Numbered from the stretch's first letter, positions 22,034 to 34,574 are shown. The stretch is 64,000 nucleotides of DNA from Bryum argenteum (GCA_037043015.1 CM073329.1:5224648-5288647); one strand, 5' to 3'. Numbers and translations are program-made. The notes: generated by a model from the sequence alone, not told the origin.

Positions 22034-25000
22034 TTATGGAGTTTCTGAGTCTGACTCTGCTGCACTTAAGTCAAAGTACTGCCTAACACGACTATGAATA
22101 CGAGGTGGTGGAGTTGGCCCATCACTAGAATCGGATATAACACTTGCAAACGCTCGAGCCGGAGATCTTTGCATAACTTGGGAGCCGGAACGAAGGTGAT
22201 GGGGTTCGAAAAGTGGCTTGAAATCCTCGTTTTACGGATGTGAACGCTGGACTCTTTAAACTGCAAGTGAAAGTAGTTTTGTTAGAAGTGAGGATTAATG
22301 AGGTCTCAAAAATAAAGACTTTGGGGTAACTTACTTACAGCAGGCCTCATACGGAGCATCGAAACCGGAGAATCTTCCATGTCGGTGACGCTTTTTTGCC
22401 GAGGAGTTTCAGTGTATCTGGAAGACCTTTTTGAAGAGGTACAAGAACCTCCTCGTATAGCTTGGTTTCACTCTCCATAGCGAATATGTTGCGGTTCAGA
22501 GTCATGGCTGCTGTCACGGACGATCCTGGTGTGGGGAGAAATTGTCAAATTTTTGATTCTGAGTGAGCACGACAGAGGAAAATGAAAGGAGTTTGAGCCA
22601 CTTACCCACTCCGGTTTTGAAGTCCACAATTGTTGCGTTCTCAGGACTAATTCCATGAATTAGTGTCTTCAAGAGGAGAGTAGACTTCTGCTTTGCACCA
22701 CGCCATGGTGTACCATCGGATTGCTTGCAGACAAGGTCATCAACTCCTAGAAGGTTGTACAGCATATCGTCGTGGGTAAGATCAACATCTGGAACGTATT
22801 GTGTGGGGTTGATATGAAGTGGGGTTGGCTGCCTTGCGATCTTCTTGTCGATTGAGCGAACAAGAAGAAGAGCTTTGAACATGTTTGTCTGCAAAAAGGT
22901 AAATCACATTGAGAAACTAGAAGCAGGTGCCATGGCTGAAGTTTAGCATCTAAAATGGGATGATAGAACATACCGTCTTTGATTTGTTGACATGGCTGGC
23001 TAGAGGAAGTGTTTGAAACACGTTCCATTCGTCATACAACTTCAGCTTGTAGTTGTTGAAATAGGACACTATTTCCTTTTTGATTTTCGCTGAGTCAGGG
23101 TAAAATAGCAACATCACGCCGTCGTCATGCAAATACCTTGCTGAATACTGCATAACACTCTTCAAGAAGCCAACGTTTTGCTGGTTCCAATTCGGAACAG
23201 CTTGTGGTGGATCAGAGACACCAGGCACCCTCAGGCCGTCTGGATAATCAGCTATGATGAGATCGACTGCTATAATGGGCTCTGTACTCGGCTTCATCAG
23301 CTTGCCATCTTTGAAGAACGTCCTCCCTTGCACAACCTGTTAGCCAAATTGGAAAAGTCAAAAACTAGGTGATAGCTACAATTCCAAAGAGTATGGAATC
23401 GATGACATACCTCAGCCAAGAAAGATTTCATGTCGTCGTATTCCTTTGGAAAAGGCTGTTTCATAGATTTCAACTCCATCCAGCGCACAATGGAATCATT
23501 GACGACGAGGCAACGAGCGGTGGATTTGGTGCGACCTTGTTGGGGATCCACCATCATTCGCAACATAGAGTGCGGGCAATGCTGGGTAGCGGGGCCAGGA
23601 GACTCGCTGGGGCCGTGCTTGGTGCGTTTCGGCCGTGATGACTCTCCAGGGAGGTTGAGGGGCGTCACACAGCGTGGACGCTCGGCTGGCTCGACTTCCT
23701 CGTCTTCGTCTGAATGAGGCAACTGAAGCGTTCGTTGGCGATGTCGGGTCAGCAATGGCACATTCACCTCTCCAAGCTGAGATTCAGGGGGAGTCGAATC
23801 TTGAACCACTTGGCTCTGAGTAAGCGCAACATCCTGAAGCGCTGCTGATTGCCTTGGAGTTGGCTGCGGTCCTGGCGTAGGATCTGCAGGTGCTGGTGTT
23901 GTAGGAACAGGGGCTGGAGCTGGATTGTCAGGAGGTGCCTCACCCTTTCTGAGGCGCTTCTTTGACTTCTTCTGCTGTGGTGGAGGCGTGGTATCCTCGA
24001 CTTTGTCCAAGTCAACGACGTCTTTGCTAACATTGCGAAGCCTGGCTCAATGCGGTTGAGTCGTCCAACTCCCAACTTGGGCATTTGTTCCTTTGGCGGT
24101 CAAATACCACCCACAGAAATCAAAGTGCCGACGCCCGTACATTGATTGGATAGCGGTGTACATGCACGTGTCCCGAGTAGGATCATCCGATTCTCGAAAT
24201 ACACCGGAAGCTTCAAGATTGCTTTATTTGGAAGCAACACGTGCTTGAAGTAGCGGTATAAAACTCGACGACTTGCCTCTTTGAATCCAAGTTGGGCCTC
24301 GGCTTTGTAGCCCTTGTAGATGCCAAGCGAGGTGGGGTCTTTGGGATCCACTTTTGGGCGGAATTCTCGGTAGAACGCCGGAGCCCCAGTCCGCAGCGCA
24401 TCCGCTCTACGTAGTCCTCGATTGTCCGAATGCGCTCTCGACCCTCGGGTTCGTACTCAACAATGACCTTCAACGTCTTGAGCCCCAACTACTTGGGTTT
24501 GACAATCTTCCGAGAGCCGCACAAAAGGGAAATCCAGTTGTATTAGGCCCTCAACTCGCTTCCAAATTCAGAATTGTCAATGATATAAGGATTTACTGTG
24601 CCTTAAAGTTGCCTTGTTTAAGAACGTGTTGAATTGCTCATCCGAGAACTTCAATTTTGGGAATTTCAGCTCCTCCCTCGACTTGGGGTCCCAGTTCCAC
24701 CTATCCAACCAGGTGAGCTTGAGTTGATGTCCATTGCGGTGGTTGCCAACGAGTACTGACTTCTCGATGAGCATCTCGGGGGATGAAATTTTTCGTAATG
24801 CTCCTTCACCTTCTCAATGAACTTGCCTTCGTATTTGTCATCACACATAGGAAGCAACTTTTTTCATTTCACGTTCGGTACCTCTCGCGGCCGATACATG
24901 CTTGTGGATGTATTCGTTGATCCCCCGCCCACCCCAGTCGTCCTTATCGGGAAATTCTTCTCAAAATTCTTATTTTGCCTCGTCGTGACCTACGATAAAT

Positions 25001-26213
25001 CACTCTGCAAGTAAACAAAGTGAATTAGTGATGAGTTCTCTAGTGTATGTTAAGTTTCCGGACTCGTTTGAATACTAACCTGGTGAAGGAAGTTCGTGAG
25101 CCTCAGAATCGTAAGCGAGAACCAAGTGGTTCCACTTTTAGCCTCGACTTTGGAATAATCGCTTGTGACACCAAGCCCTTGAAATATTCAAGAGGCTTCT
25201 TTCCAATCGCATCTGATCGGTACAACTTGTGCACTGATTCTCTCCTTCACATTTGTTTTGATTGCGCTTTGAGAAAACATTTGATGAATAAGGTCCAGAA
25301 ATGAGATAAACTTAGGAGCGTTGAAAGAAATTGGAAGAGAACTTACTGATTTATGTCATACAGCAAGGAGAGCGTATCCATAATTCTACCCCTGACGTCC
25401 AAAATGATACAATCAACTGAAAAGTGCCACTCAATATCGTGAGGATGCTTCTTGTTGATGATTGGTAGCCAAGCTTGCAACCTGTGATTGCCATCCCAAA
25501 CATTAAACATTTTGTTTGAGAATTGTTGCAACACTGGATCTGCAGTCAATTTGGCCTCAAACTCATTGTTGACAGCACGCCAGTTGTCGCTCCAGGACAA
25601 AACGTCGTCCTCAGTGACGTCATGGGACTTAGATTCGTCGTCCTCGATTGCGACGTAGAAAAAGCAAGCAGATGCCTTCAATATATCCTCCATTGACAAA
25701 TCGCTTTTGAAGAAGTTCGATGTCATTCTTCATTGCTGGTCGAACAGCTGTTAACCCCTTAAGCCTGCAGAGAGGAATGGTCAAACGAGACTTCTCCTTG
25801 GGTTTGAAACGAAGTGAGTCAACACGGGATCCAGTGCACAGCCTCTTCGCTTACAAGACGCTCCAACTTCTCTTCGACCTCAGCCCCCGTCAGGGGAATG
25901 CTATTAACATCCACCGCGCCCTCAGCTGTTTGCGTATCTGAAGTAGAGGGTCCAGCATGATGCACACTCTGCTCAGCTGAGTGCGTCTCCTCAGCAGGCT
26001 GTGTAGCGTGAACCATTCTGGGCTCAACTGCGCCAGACACTTCACCAAGCCCTCCACCTTCAGTTCTCTCCTCAGCGGGTAGCTTGCCCTTATCCTGCCT
26101 CATGGATGACAAATGCTTCTCGCTTCGCTCAGCTGGGGCATCGTCATCCCCAACTGATGCTGGTTTTCTCTGGGGTATCGGTGTTGAGTCGTGCTCATGC
26201 TCATGCTTTTCAT
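22034..26213 (-). pseudogene. ParB-like domain plus beta-class DNA methylase-like protein, frameshifted
   Basis: The first visible exon starts at 26,213 after TTTCTCCAG; earlier exons are unknown. Domain order: a disordered N-terminus; a ParB/Srx-type fold (RLTIPLCRLKGLTAVRPAMK, 25,780-25,720, then WDGNHRLQAW near 25,500); a middle region of unknown fold; a Pro-rich basic linker (24,000-23,600); and a methylase domain. The methylase has motif IV-like DLIIADYPDGL (about 23,240), the motif X-like RGAKQKSTLLLKTLI, and motif I DFKTGVG/SSVTAA...FAMESE across the 22,606/22,525 junction. Methylase exons are 23,336-22,974, 22,888-22,606, 22,525-22,339 and 22,260-22,034. Single-base frame shifts lie near 25,830, 25,670, 25,110, 24,850, 24,770 and 22,400. 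The SAM pocket looks kept, but DPPY is replaced by DYPD, so activity is doubtful. No eukaryotic family name comes to mind. Confidence 0.72.
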
Positions 26214-26399
26214 CTGGAGAAACAAAATAGTCACGTCAGTACATATGGATTTGACTAAAAACTTGGGACCAACTTGTTTGACGTTGCTATAGTAATGGAG
26301 CTCATTCCAGTGAGGGCAGGGAATGAGAGCTGAAACATATGGTCTTTGAACTTGAAGCTGACAAAGGTTGATGATTCTGAGGTGCAAAAGTCGCCACTA

Positions 26400-27345
26400 G
26401 AGGCCCCTGGAAGCCATTGTCGGGTGCCAGGCCACCTCCCAGCTGCCTTGGGACGCCTGCGTGGGGGCGGGCCTTTGCTTGCCCTAAGCACCCCGTCGGG
26501 CGCCCGACCCTCAACACTGCTGCTTTGGGGCGCTGGCGTGGGCGCGCGGTGGCCGGGGCTTGATTGCCATGCGGCACCCCGTCGGGTGCCCGACTCCAAC
26601 CGCACCTTCCGGGGGGCGCGGCATGGGCGGGCGGGCGTGTCAAGAAGGCTCTTGTCACCCCATCCGGTGCCCGACCCCTCCCCGATGGCCTTTGTGCTAA
26701 GGCGAGTGGGCGGCCAGGCGGGTGCCTGTGGCGGCCTGGCGGCACCCGTCGGGTGCCCGACCCCCTCAACTGGGGCCGTGGGGCTCTGGCGTGAAGGCGC
26801 GACCCCGGAGGCCCCTAGCACCTCGTCGGGTGCCCGACCCCCTCCACTCGGGCCGTGGGGCTCCGGCTTGGGGGCGCTGGGGGCGCGACCCCGGAGGCCC
26901 CTGGCACCCCGTCGGGTGCCCGACCCCCTCCACTGGGGCCGTGGGGCTCCGGCATGGGGACGCTGGGGGCGCGACCCCGGAGGCCCCTGGCACCCCGTCG
27001 GGAGCCCGACCCCCTCCACTGGGGCCGTGGGGCTTCCACGTGGGGCCGCTGGGGGCAGGACCCCGAAGGCCCCTGGCACCCCGTCGGGTGCCCGACCCCC
27101 TCCACTGGGGCCTTAAGGCTCCGGCGTAGGGGCGGGACCTCGGAGGCCCCTGGCACCCCGTCCGGTGCCCGACTTCCTCCATGGGGGCCGTGGGGCTCCG
27201 GCGTGGGGCCGCTGGGGGCGCGACCCCGGAGGCCCCTGGCACCCCGTCTGGTGCCCGACCCCTCCATTGAGGCCTTGGGGCTCCGGCGTGGGGGCGCTGG
27301 AGCGGGACGTGAAGACCACATAGCGCCCCGTCGGGCGCCCGACCC
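26400..27345. repeat. Satellite 1: about 12 units of ~83 bp with a 14-bp palindrome
   Basis: The core GTCGGGTGCCCGAC, a perfect palindrome arm pair around TG, recurs near 26,499, 26,580, 26,747, 26,827, 26,911 and 27,082. Variants sit at 26,662, 26,997, 27,168, 27,246 and 27,330. The rest of the unit is GC-rich (CCCCTCCACTGGGGCCGTGG, CGCGACCCCGGAGGCCCC). Long frames on both strands are repeat artefacts. It lies just 5' of the methylase-like gene. Confidence 0.92.
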
Positions 27346-27615
27346 CCTCCCTAACTGTAAAAAGTCCCTGCAAAGTATCATAACAAGCTTAGTTTCGGTA
27401 CAGATCGACACGATTGGCACACTCGGGTACTCGAGGGGGTCAAAATCATACTATTTACCGCAATTCTTTCCATAAAAGTGCAAACTCGAATGCAAAATTG
27501 TACGCTGAGGCCATTTAGAGCTGAAACACATACAAATCTTAGGGCCAGACTAACCTCATTGGATGCCAGATTCGAGATAAGAATGTGGCAGTCGATTGGC
27601 GCATACAGGACGAAT

Positions 27616-27870
27616 TCAAGCTTGGGACTCCATGAACTGTCTCAGGCGCCCTATCCCGCCTTGAGTTCTGATTGCAACATCGAGTGGTAAACCGTCTGAG
27701 TAACCCTGTTGTCCACCAAGTGGGGGAGGGCGTTGGCAGTAGAGGTCCACTACTGGGGCGGTCGGGCACCAAAAGGGGTCAAATGGGAAGCATTCGCTCC
27801 ATAAGTTTATGACTTGTGCAAGACACTCCGTCACCACACCTCGCAAAAGCTGTATTTCTTTGTTAGCAAA
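27616..27870 (-). CDS. Unidentified possible exon upstream of satellite 1
   Basis: The minus frame includes VVTECLAQVINLW, CFPFDPFWCPTAPVVDLYCQ and IRTQGGIGRLRQF, which reads like real protein (Cys, Trp and Pro spread, balanced composition). I cannot assign a domain. It could be an N-terminal exon of the ParB-methylase gene with the satellite in an intron, or a separate gene remnant. Confidence 0.3.
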   Translation of the reverse strand, partial: FANKEIQLLRGVVTECLAQVINLWSECFPFDPFWCPTAPVVDLYCQRPPPLGGQQGYSDGLPLDVAIRTQGGIGRLRQFMESQA

Positions 27871-27909
27871 CGTAACATGTTGAGTTTTTGTAAGGATCAG
27901 AAACATCAC

Positions 27910-28760
27910 TGATTGAAAATGTAGGAGGAATTACCTTGTCAAGGATTGGTCATTTGGCCATCTTTGCAGACTCTCATTCCGCCCTCGAGTTCATTTCTTG
28001 AGCTCCAATGACCGAGAATTGGACTTGAGCAGTAAATCAAATTAGGTCAATCTGAATTATATTACGGGGAATTCCTTCGATCATCTCCCGAGTCCTCTCG
28101 ATAGTCAATGAAGCAACCACGTTGAAACCAAGCTCGACCATTTTCGCGTTGCCTCTACTTCAACAAAAACTAGTTTATATGGATAATGAAACTCATTCAT
28201 GAGCTCCGGAGCGGAGTCAAAGCAAGAGCTCGAGGGGGGGAGAATAAGAGCGCGAGAGATCGATGGGAAGTGCGAGGGCGAGATCGCTGCAATTTCGAGA
28301 TCAAAGCAAAAGTGTTTATGAGCATTTACTTTGTAGTCTGCGTTTCTTGTGTCCTCTCATCTCGCCGTGTGTCATTTGGATCGGTCGGAGGAGGTGGGGC
28401 GTCGACCCCAAGGTTAGCCAACAATTGCAACATATTCAAAATTCACACCGACAACGAACGACCGATCTAATGTCAAGGTAACTCAAATTTTCTGCGATGA
28501 GGCTCCACGGGTGAAGAAACAAGTGATCGGGTGGAGCAAGAGAGACGGAAAAACGAACGAGAATGGCAATCAACGCAGCGGTGAAAAGAGGAGAGAAGAA
28601 AACAAAAGGTCTTTGGGGTTTTAGGTCAAGAAGAAGGTGCCGCGCCCGTCAAGAGGCGATGCGACGACCCTCCACTCGACGTGACTTTGGACTTGATGTG
28701 ACCCTCGACATGACCCTCCACTCGACATGTCAAATCGGCCGAAAAGGTACATTAAGGTCA
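27910..28760. other. Gene-less stretch
   Basis: No supported exon. The short plus frames at 28,186-28,480 have no domain and look like chance. Confidence 0.45.
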
Positions 28761-28772
28761 CATCGAACTCAC

Positions 28773-29188
28773 CAAATTCTTCTTCACTTCCCGAATCACC
28801 ACTTTCAAATTCCGCACGTTGGATTACAAAGAAGCCCCCAAAACAATCGGTCACAAACATTTCTCCCTAGAAATGTACCGTAATCGACCCTAAAACAATT
28901 ATTAACACAAAGAACAAGCGCAAGAAAATACGGAACACTAAAATTTAAACAGTTACCTCATCTGATGGTTCCTCGATTAGTGGCTGTTTCGTATACGCAC
29001 TTCGAGAATCTTCAGCAACGTTCTCTAGAATTGGCAAAAGAGCTTTTCTTTGTTTCTCCCATTGCACTTCTTTCATTGTCCTTGCGCGTCATTCGTCTCC
29101 TAGTACTCTTGTTCGAAAAGAATAGCCTCCCCCCAGCAACTCGCTTTCTACGCCGCTTACTTCGATCTACTTCTATTGCTTCCGGCAT
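28773..29188 (-). pseudogene. Gene A': element 2 homologue of gene A, 1-bp frameshift
   Basis: It starts at the ATG at 29,188 (MPEAIEVDRSKRRRKRVAGG), matching the basic segment and GGRLFFS of gene A. After GETKK the frame runs to a stop. One base out of frame it continues ALLPILENVAEDSRS, the counterpart of ALLPILENLGLDSQ in gene A, so one extra A lies in the run at 29,044-29,047. Exon 1 ends at GATGAG/GTAACT (28,957). An acidic exon (AEFESGDSGSEEEF) ends at 28,773 before GTGAGT. Position and orientation relative to the transposase are as in element 1. Confidence 0.65.
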
Positions 29189-29785
29189 CACAGACTACGA
29201 CAATGTGTAATGTCATTGGATGTGAAACAGTTCAGCAATGATTGAAGTTCTTTACCATGACACTTAGAATGGTGGAATTAGAACTACTGGCGGCGCTGTC
29301 TACTGAATTAACTACGTTCTCATCCCTGAAAGTACTATTAATTTACAAGTACTATACGAAGTTAGTGCTGAGCTACCATTTTAAAGATGTCAGTAAAGGC
29401 GACCTAAATGTGGTGTGGAGGCCTAGTTTCAAGAATGGGGCCATACAACTGGAGCTGTTACACATAAATGGTGGCCGACAGTATTTTACGCTCTCCAACT
29501 TTACTCTTTTTATTAGTTGTTTTTGCATGTCAAAGCCATTGACAATGTACCCAAGCCTCTCAAATGAGGTCGGGTTTAGACTGGGGCCAAGGCCAAATGA
29601 AAACTAATGCCACTTCCTGTTGACAAACAAAAACAATTATTCTGGCGCAAGATGGTAGGGCAAGGACTATATCCTTGTCTCTAATTGCTACAATTGGAGA
29701 CATAATTGGTTCATTTTCTATTCAAGGACGAGGGGAAGGTGGAAGCCCTCTTCTCAATGGGGCTGGCCTTACCCCCAAAACACCA

Positions 29786-29895
29786 TGATGCCCAATTACA
29801 AAAAGTGCCCTATTCATGATGCCCATGATGCCCAATTACAAAAAGTGCCCTATGCATGATGCCCAATTACAAAAAGTGCACTATTCATGATGCCC
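29786..29895. repeat. 38-bp tandem repeat, three units
   Basis: GATGCCCAATTACAAAAAGT plus GCCCTATTCAT recurs three times. It lies between gene A' and the transposase, in the shared divergent promoter region. Confidence 0.85.
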
Positions 29896-30296
29896 AAGAC
29901 TAAAAGATGTTGTGATCCAATTTCGGGCTGCCCCTTTCAATCCCCATGTCGTTCGAAGGTTAACTTCTACTAACACCAATGGGACAACTACTTTAAAGCC
30001 GGACTTACATGAGCGTTCCTTTCCATTTCCTTGCGGCAGTGTCAGGTCATTAAATGCTCATGCTTTCATGAGGGAGTGGGGGCTCTGGTGGATGCCACGT
30101 AGGATGCATTGGCCGTCATTTTCCCTTGGCGTTGGCCCAATAATGTGCCTCATAGTGGAGGACGATCCCCACCCTCAATGTCATCAATATCAGCTTGTCA
30201 GTGATCTTCGAACACCTTCTTCCTCCACCAAGCTCGTTCTAGTATTCTCTCCCTTTGCTGTTTTCCAAATTTGAACTTTCCCTATGATTGCCAAAC

Positions 30297-33200
30297 ATGG
30301 CAACAATTCGTGTTGAGGGTGGTCGAGCCCCCCTTCGGGTTTCCCCACAATTAGATGGACGAATTCTTGTCAATGCTAGAATGCTCGCCTTGAAGTTTGA
30401 TTTCAAATTAGACTCTATATTTCTAGAGGAAGAAGTTTACGATGATAGCGGCGCGCTGCTTTACACTGATGCTGTCATATGTAGTGCCAACTTAGAAGGT
30501 GGTGTTTGGGTCCTGAAACCCACTACTTACTGCTTGATTGGTGAGAGCACAGGAGTGCATCATCGCTCACAATCGCAGACAGTTGGTGCAACGGTCTTAA
30601 GTTCTAAGTCAGAGGCTGCTGTACACCATTCTCAAGTCCCTGAACCCTTGAAGTCAGATTTTGTAACTGTAGAGGAGTCCGAGTCGGAGTCTGCTTTAGG
30701 CAATGCGGAACTTGGGAAAGGTCTAGCTCAAAGTGAACTTCCAGCACCTGGTGGTACCTCAAGCCAGAAGCCACCATTGTCACCCGCATCATCATCTACC
30801 TTAAGTTCCATAGCCTGCATTCGAAAACTCCAGTTTCGTAAAGGAGCGAAGAGTGAACTTAGCAAGCTAGACCTAGATGCTTTCCAGCATTCTTTCGTTC
30901 ATTGGTTGCCCGCAGAATACAATGGCAACCACGCATTCGAGTTCCCTCCACCACCACCCGATCTCAAGTCTGGTCATGCTAGAAAGCTTTACGGGATGGA
31001 TAAATCTCATGACGGCCATGTGTGGTGCCATTCTAGTACTCGCAATATCCAAAATGATTTTGGATTAAGTTTCCGTTACGCTCCTTTGTGCGGGCCACCT
31101 CCGTTGTGAAAATCCCCAGTGTCCATTTCTTAATCGCGAAGGCCACATTGATAGTGTCAACGAAAAGAAGTGGGTTGGTCATGTGAAGGGGCAGTTCCTC
31201 GGCAAGATCCACCCCTTGAATTCTACATTGGTGTGCGCGATTTGTAGAGAGCCTCCTACCTGCGTGAAGTTCTGCGATGCTGTTATGTACTGGGTGACGG
31301 GTGGAGAGTCAACAACGCGTGCTTGTATACATATTGGGCATCATGATCACCCTGTTGCAAAGGGTGATTGCAGAGAATCACGTGTTCTACGTGATCGTCT
31401 TATTTCCGAAGCTGTTGATAGGACTCCAAAAGCCAGTCCGTCTTCCATAACAATGTCAGCAAGTTTAGAGTTTTTGGGGGACTTGCTACTTCGCGAGGAA
31501 GGAGAACCATCCATTCGGATGAGCGTACGAGAGATGCACGGGAGGTCATGCACAAGTTCGAGAGCTATACAACTCCAACTATTCGTCACAACATATCTCA
31601 GTTTAGACGAATGGGGAAGCGAGGGGTCATTGATGGAATATGCGAACTTAGGGGAACATCTCGGCCTTTTGTGCGGAGAATAGATTTCCAGGCCAAGGAA
31701 AGGACACTGACAAAGTGTTCGTTTTCAAGATGTCTGAGATTGGACCAGGTTCGGGCGTTGACCTCGTTCGACGCATGCAATCTGGGAATTTGAAGGACTC
31801 CTGGATCATGTTCGACCACGTCAAACGGATCAAGAATTACACTACGTTTGCTTGTCACGTTTACGACTCCACGTACGCGAAGGTTATGACGGTAGCCCTT
31901 TGCGACATGCAATCTGAAACACATGACGCACAGTCATACCCTTGGAGAATGCTGAACGAAGTTATGGCGCGTCATGGAGTCCATAACGTCAATTTCAAAG
32001 GTTTCATGGCTGACAACGCCCAAGCGAACTGGAACGCGGTTCGAGAGATTTACGGAACAGGGGACAAGACTGTGCCTATGAAAGACAAGGAGAGATCGTG
32101 TCTACTCCCTTTGGACCAAATGCATGCGGGGTAACGAATTCGACGTGAGCCTGGGCGCTCCGCAACGAACACAAGAGACTCGCTACACAATATAAGGACG
32201 CCGCCAATATGGACGAGGCCGAAACACGCTACCTTGCAATTCGATCGTGGTGGGTGTCAAGTGAAGGCATTTTGAATCGAATTTGCCGACCATGGAGTCT
32301 TGGCTCGCATGGTGGCATTTCCGTTATAGGCAATGGGAAGCTTCATGAATCTAGTAAGTCCGCTTTACCTAGCTATGTTAATTTCAATTGCGACGATTGC
32401 GGCCCTTCTTTCAACCTCATCACAACTTCATCTCTTGATGTTACAGATGTCCCCCGTTACACATGCCCCCCTCGTTAACATTTCAAATCTGAATCCCAAT
32501 ACCGATGTTTGGATTTAGTCCTAATGTTTATTTTGAATACGTGCGGGGACCTTAGCGATGACGAGAAATTTGAAATGCCAAGGTGCAATTTGGCTGAAAC
32601 CATCCATGGCGCTTGGTCCAAACAATCTGGTAAAGACGTTCAGGATATCTTCGAAGCGTCCGCGGATGATTTTGTAAGGGCATTCATGCAGTGCACACGA
32701 TACAACGCATTTCTACATGGTAACCGTGGTGGAACAGGACCGGACAAAGAGGAGCTCCGTTTTCGGCTTGCCAGTCGAAGTGGGAATCTGAAGACAATGT
32801 TCAAAGCCATGGAAGCTATTCCCGGAGCGAAGGACTTCTTAGTTGCCGACCCCAATTATGCTGGTGAGGAAGTTTTTGGATCAACGAAAAGGCGTCTTCA
32901 AGCGGAACCAGGTGCAGATGATGATTCCCATCGATTTGACAAAGTTAACTTCTCCCAGCCGAAGTACTCCAAAAGGAGAACACGATCGCAAGGATCACCT
33001 TCTACTCCTATTCGATTGGATGACGAGGACGTGGATAATCACCCAACTCCTCTGCAAGTTCCAACTTCACCCGTTGTGCATGTCACTCAAGTCCAGGAAG
33101 ATGACTGTGACAAAGCGAAATGGCACATCCGCCGTGTTCCAAGTAATAGCAATCCAACGTGTACTGGAAACCGGAGCGCTTCGAAGCAATGCCAGCAGAA

Positions 33201-33950
33201 GATCAGTGGACCTGCACCCACATTCCACGGCACTCGTCATTATCGCCCGAATAACCTCGACGTCAAGCAATTCTTCTACTTCTGCCCTGATGATCTACAG
33301 AGGTGTGTTAAAGGCCATCGCAGGAGGTGGATTACGGATCTAATTCCTGAAGTTCCAACCATTTGGCCGGTTCAGAAAGGGACGAACCTAACCATCCGTG
33401 AAGTCTTGGCACTTCAAGAAGCGGGGTTCCAGCTACAACAAAAACGTCCTCTGCCGGTGGAGCGTCAGTTTGGATCTAACCTTGCCATAGCGGATCAAAT
33501 TGATAGCATTCCCACCCCAACACAACCTGATAAGTATGTTACTGTGCGCAATGGCAAATCCTGCAAGCGGTTCCTCACTCGAAAGAACTCGGAGAAGCAG
33601 CTCGCACGGTGGGAGTCAGCAACACTTCTCAACGCGGAGATTACCCGGATCACCCTCATTCCTAGCCCAGGTATCGGAGCGAGTCATTGATTTGAAATCA
33701 ACCACCGGGTCGAGGAAGCGTGAGTATAAGATTACCATCGGATCATTCCCACCGCACTTGTATTGATTTCACGGATATGGCATTGCATCACAAAGGGCGT
33801 GGAGGGTGGTACAAGCGCAAGCACCTTTGCTACATTTACCGCATGGTATGTGGATTGCGACTTGAAGATGACGGCTCGTCAGCCACGCCACTCTAAGCTT
33901 CAACGAGATAAAGCGTGTGCTACTTGCGGGGATTGTGGATAGGATTCGAT
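30297..33950 (+). pseudogene. Mutator-like transposase, copy 2, multiply frameshifted
   Basis: It opens with MATIRVEGGRAPLRVSPQLD and stays in one frame to 31,109, giving the clean N-terminal sequence missing from copy 1 (Ser/Pro-rich linker, then GMDKSHDGHVWCH). Frame changes follow near 31,090, 31,540, 31,690, 32,110 and 32,280, with further ones near the end. The zinc-like part (CENPQCPFLNREG, VCAICREPP) and the catalytic core (FMADNAQANWNAVREIYG) are recognisable. 32,509-33,690 is again open (DLSDDEKFEMPRCNLAETIH onward). In the SWIM region the CKH triplet has become RKH (CGC for TGC) and the CTC is broken by a shift. It is the same family as copy 1, and element 2 therefore encodes no intact transposase. 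Confidence 0.78.
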
Positions 33951-34127
33951 TCATAATCGTGAGTCCGTGTTCACCTCATGTTCGTATCGGGAAGGTCTAA
34001 CTCACAACCTTCGGTGTTCATGAAGCAAAGTGGTTTAACCAACATCCCACTTACCAAAAAAAAAATGTTGTGACTCTTGGATGGATTTATTGAACGCTTT
34101 ATATTATGAGCGACTACTTAATTTCAA

Positions 34128-34560
34128 GTGACTTCTATTTCCCATACAAAAGCGAGAACTTGCAAACTCGCTAAAGTCGTCGCGCATTCGTCAAACCTTA
34201 TCCTAATTGACGCACCACACTCCGTCACCTTCGCCTTTCGGCCCACCGCCATCACTTTCAGGCCTCGCGTCCACGCCTTCACCATAGTGGACGCGCTTCA
34301 ACACACATCGAGGACGCGCTTCAACACACATCGAGGACGCGCCTCGCCCGCAGGGTGGACGCGCCCCCGCCACAACGGTAAAGACACCCCTAACGCTATC
34401 AGAACCCATGGCGGGTGCCCCACGCCCCCATAAGAGAAGCCACGGAAAAGCCTCCGGTAGCAACCGAAGGGGTTCTCATTGCAACCGAAAGGCTTGGGGC
34501 CGACACCCAAGAGGTGCTTCAGACCTCCCAAAGAGGGCATCAGCCAACACCTCAAGGGCG
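34128..34560. other. Gene-less GC-rich lead-in to satellite 2
   Basis: A short tandem AACACACATCGAGGACGCGC lies near 34,300-34,340. No coding feature. Confidence 0.5.
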
Positions 34561-34574
34561 GGTCCCGGCCCCCT

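Noticed and set aside
22034..26213. Bacterial or phage contamination as source of the ParB-methylase gene
   Set aside because: The gene is broken by GT-AG introns with plant-like acceptors and lies inside an element with termini and target duplication in plant DNA.
26346..27116. Long open frames in satellite 1 on both strands
   Set aside because: They follow the ~83-bp repeat period, are Gly/Pro/Arg-rich and overlap on both strands; no domain.
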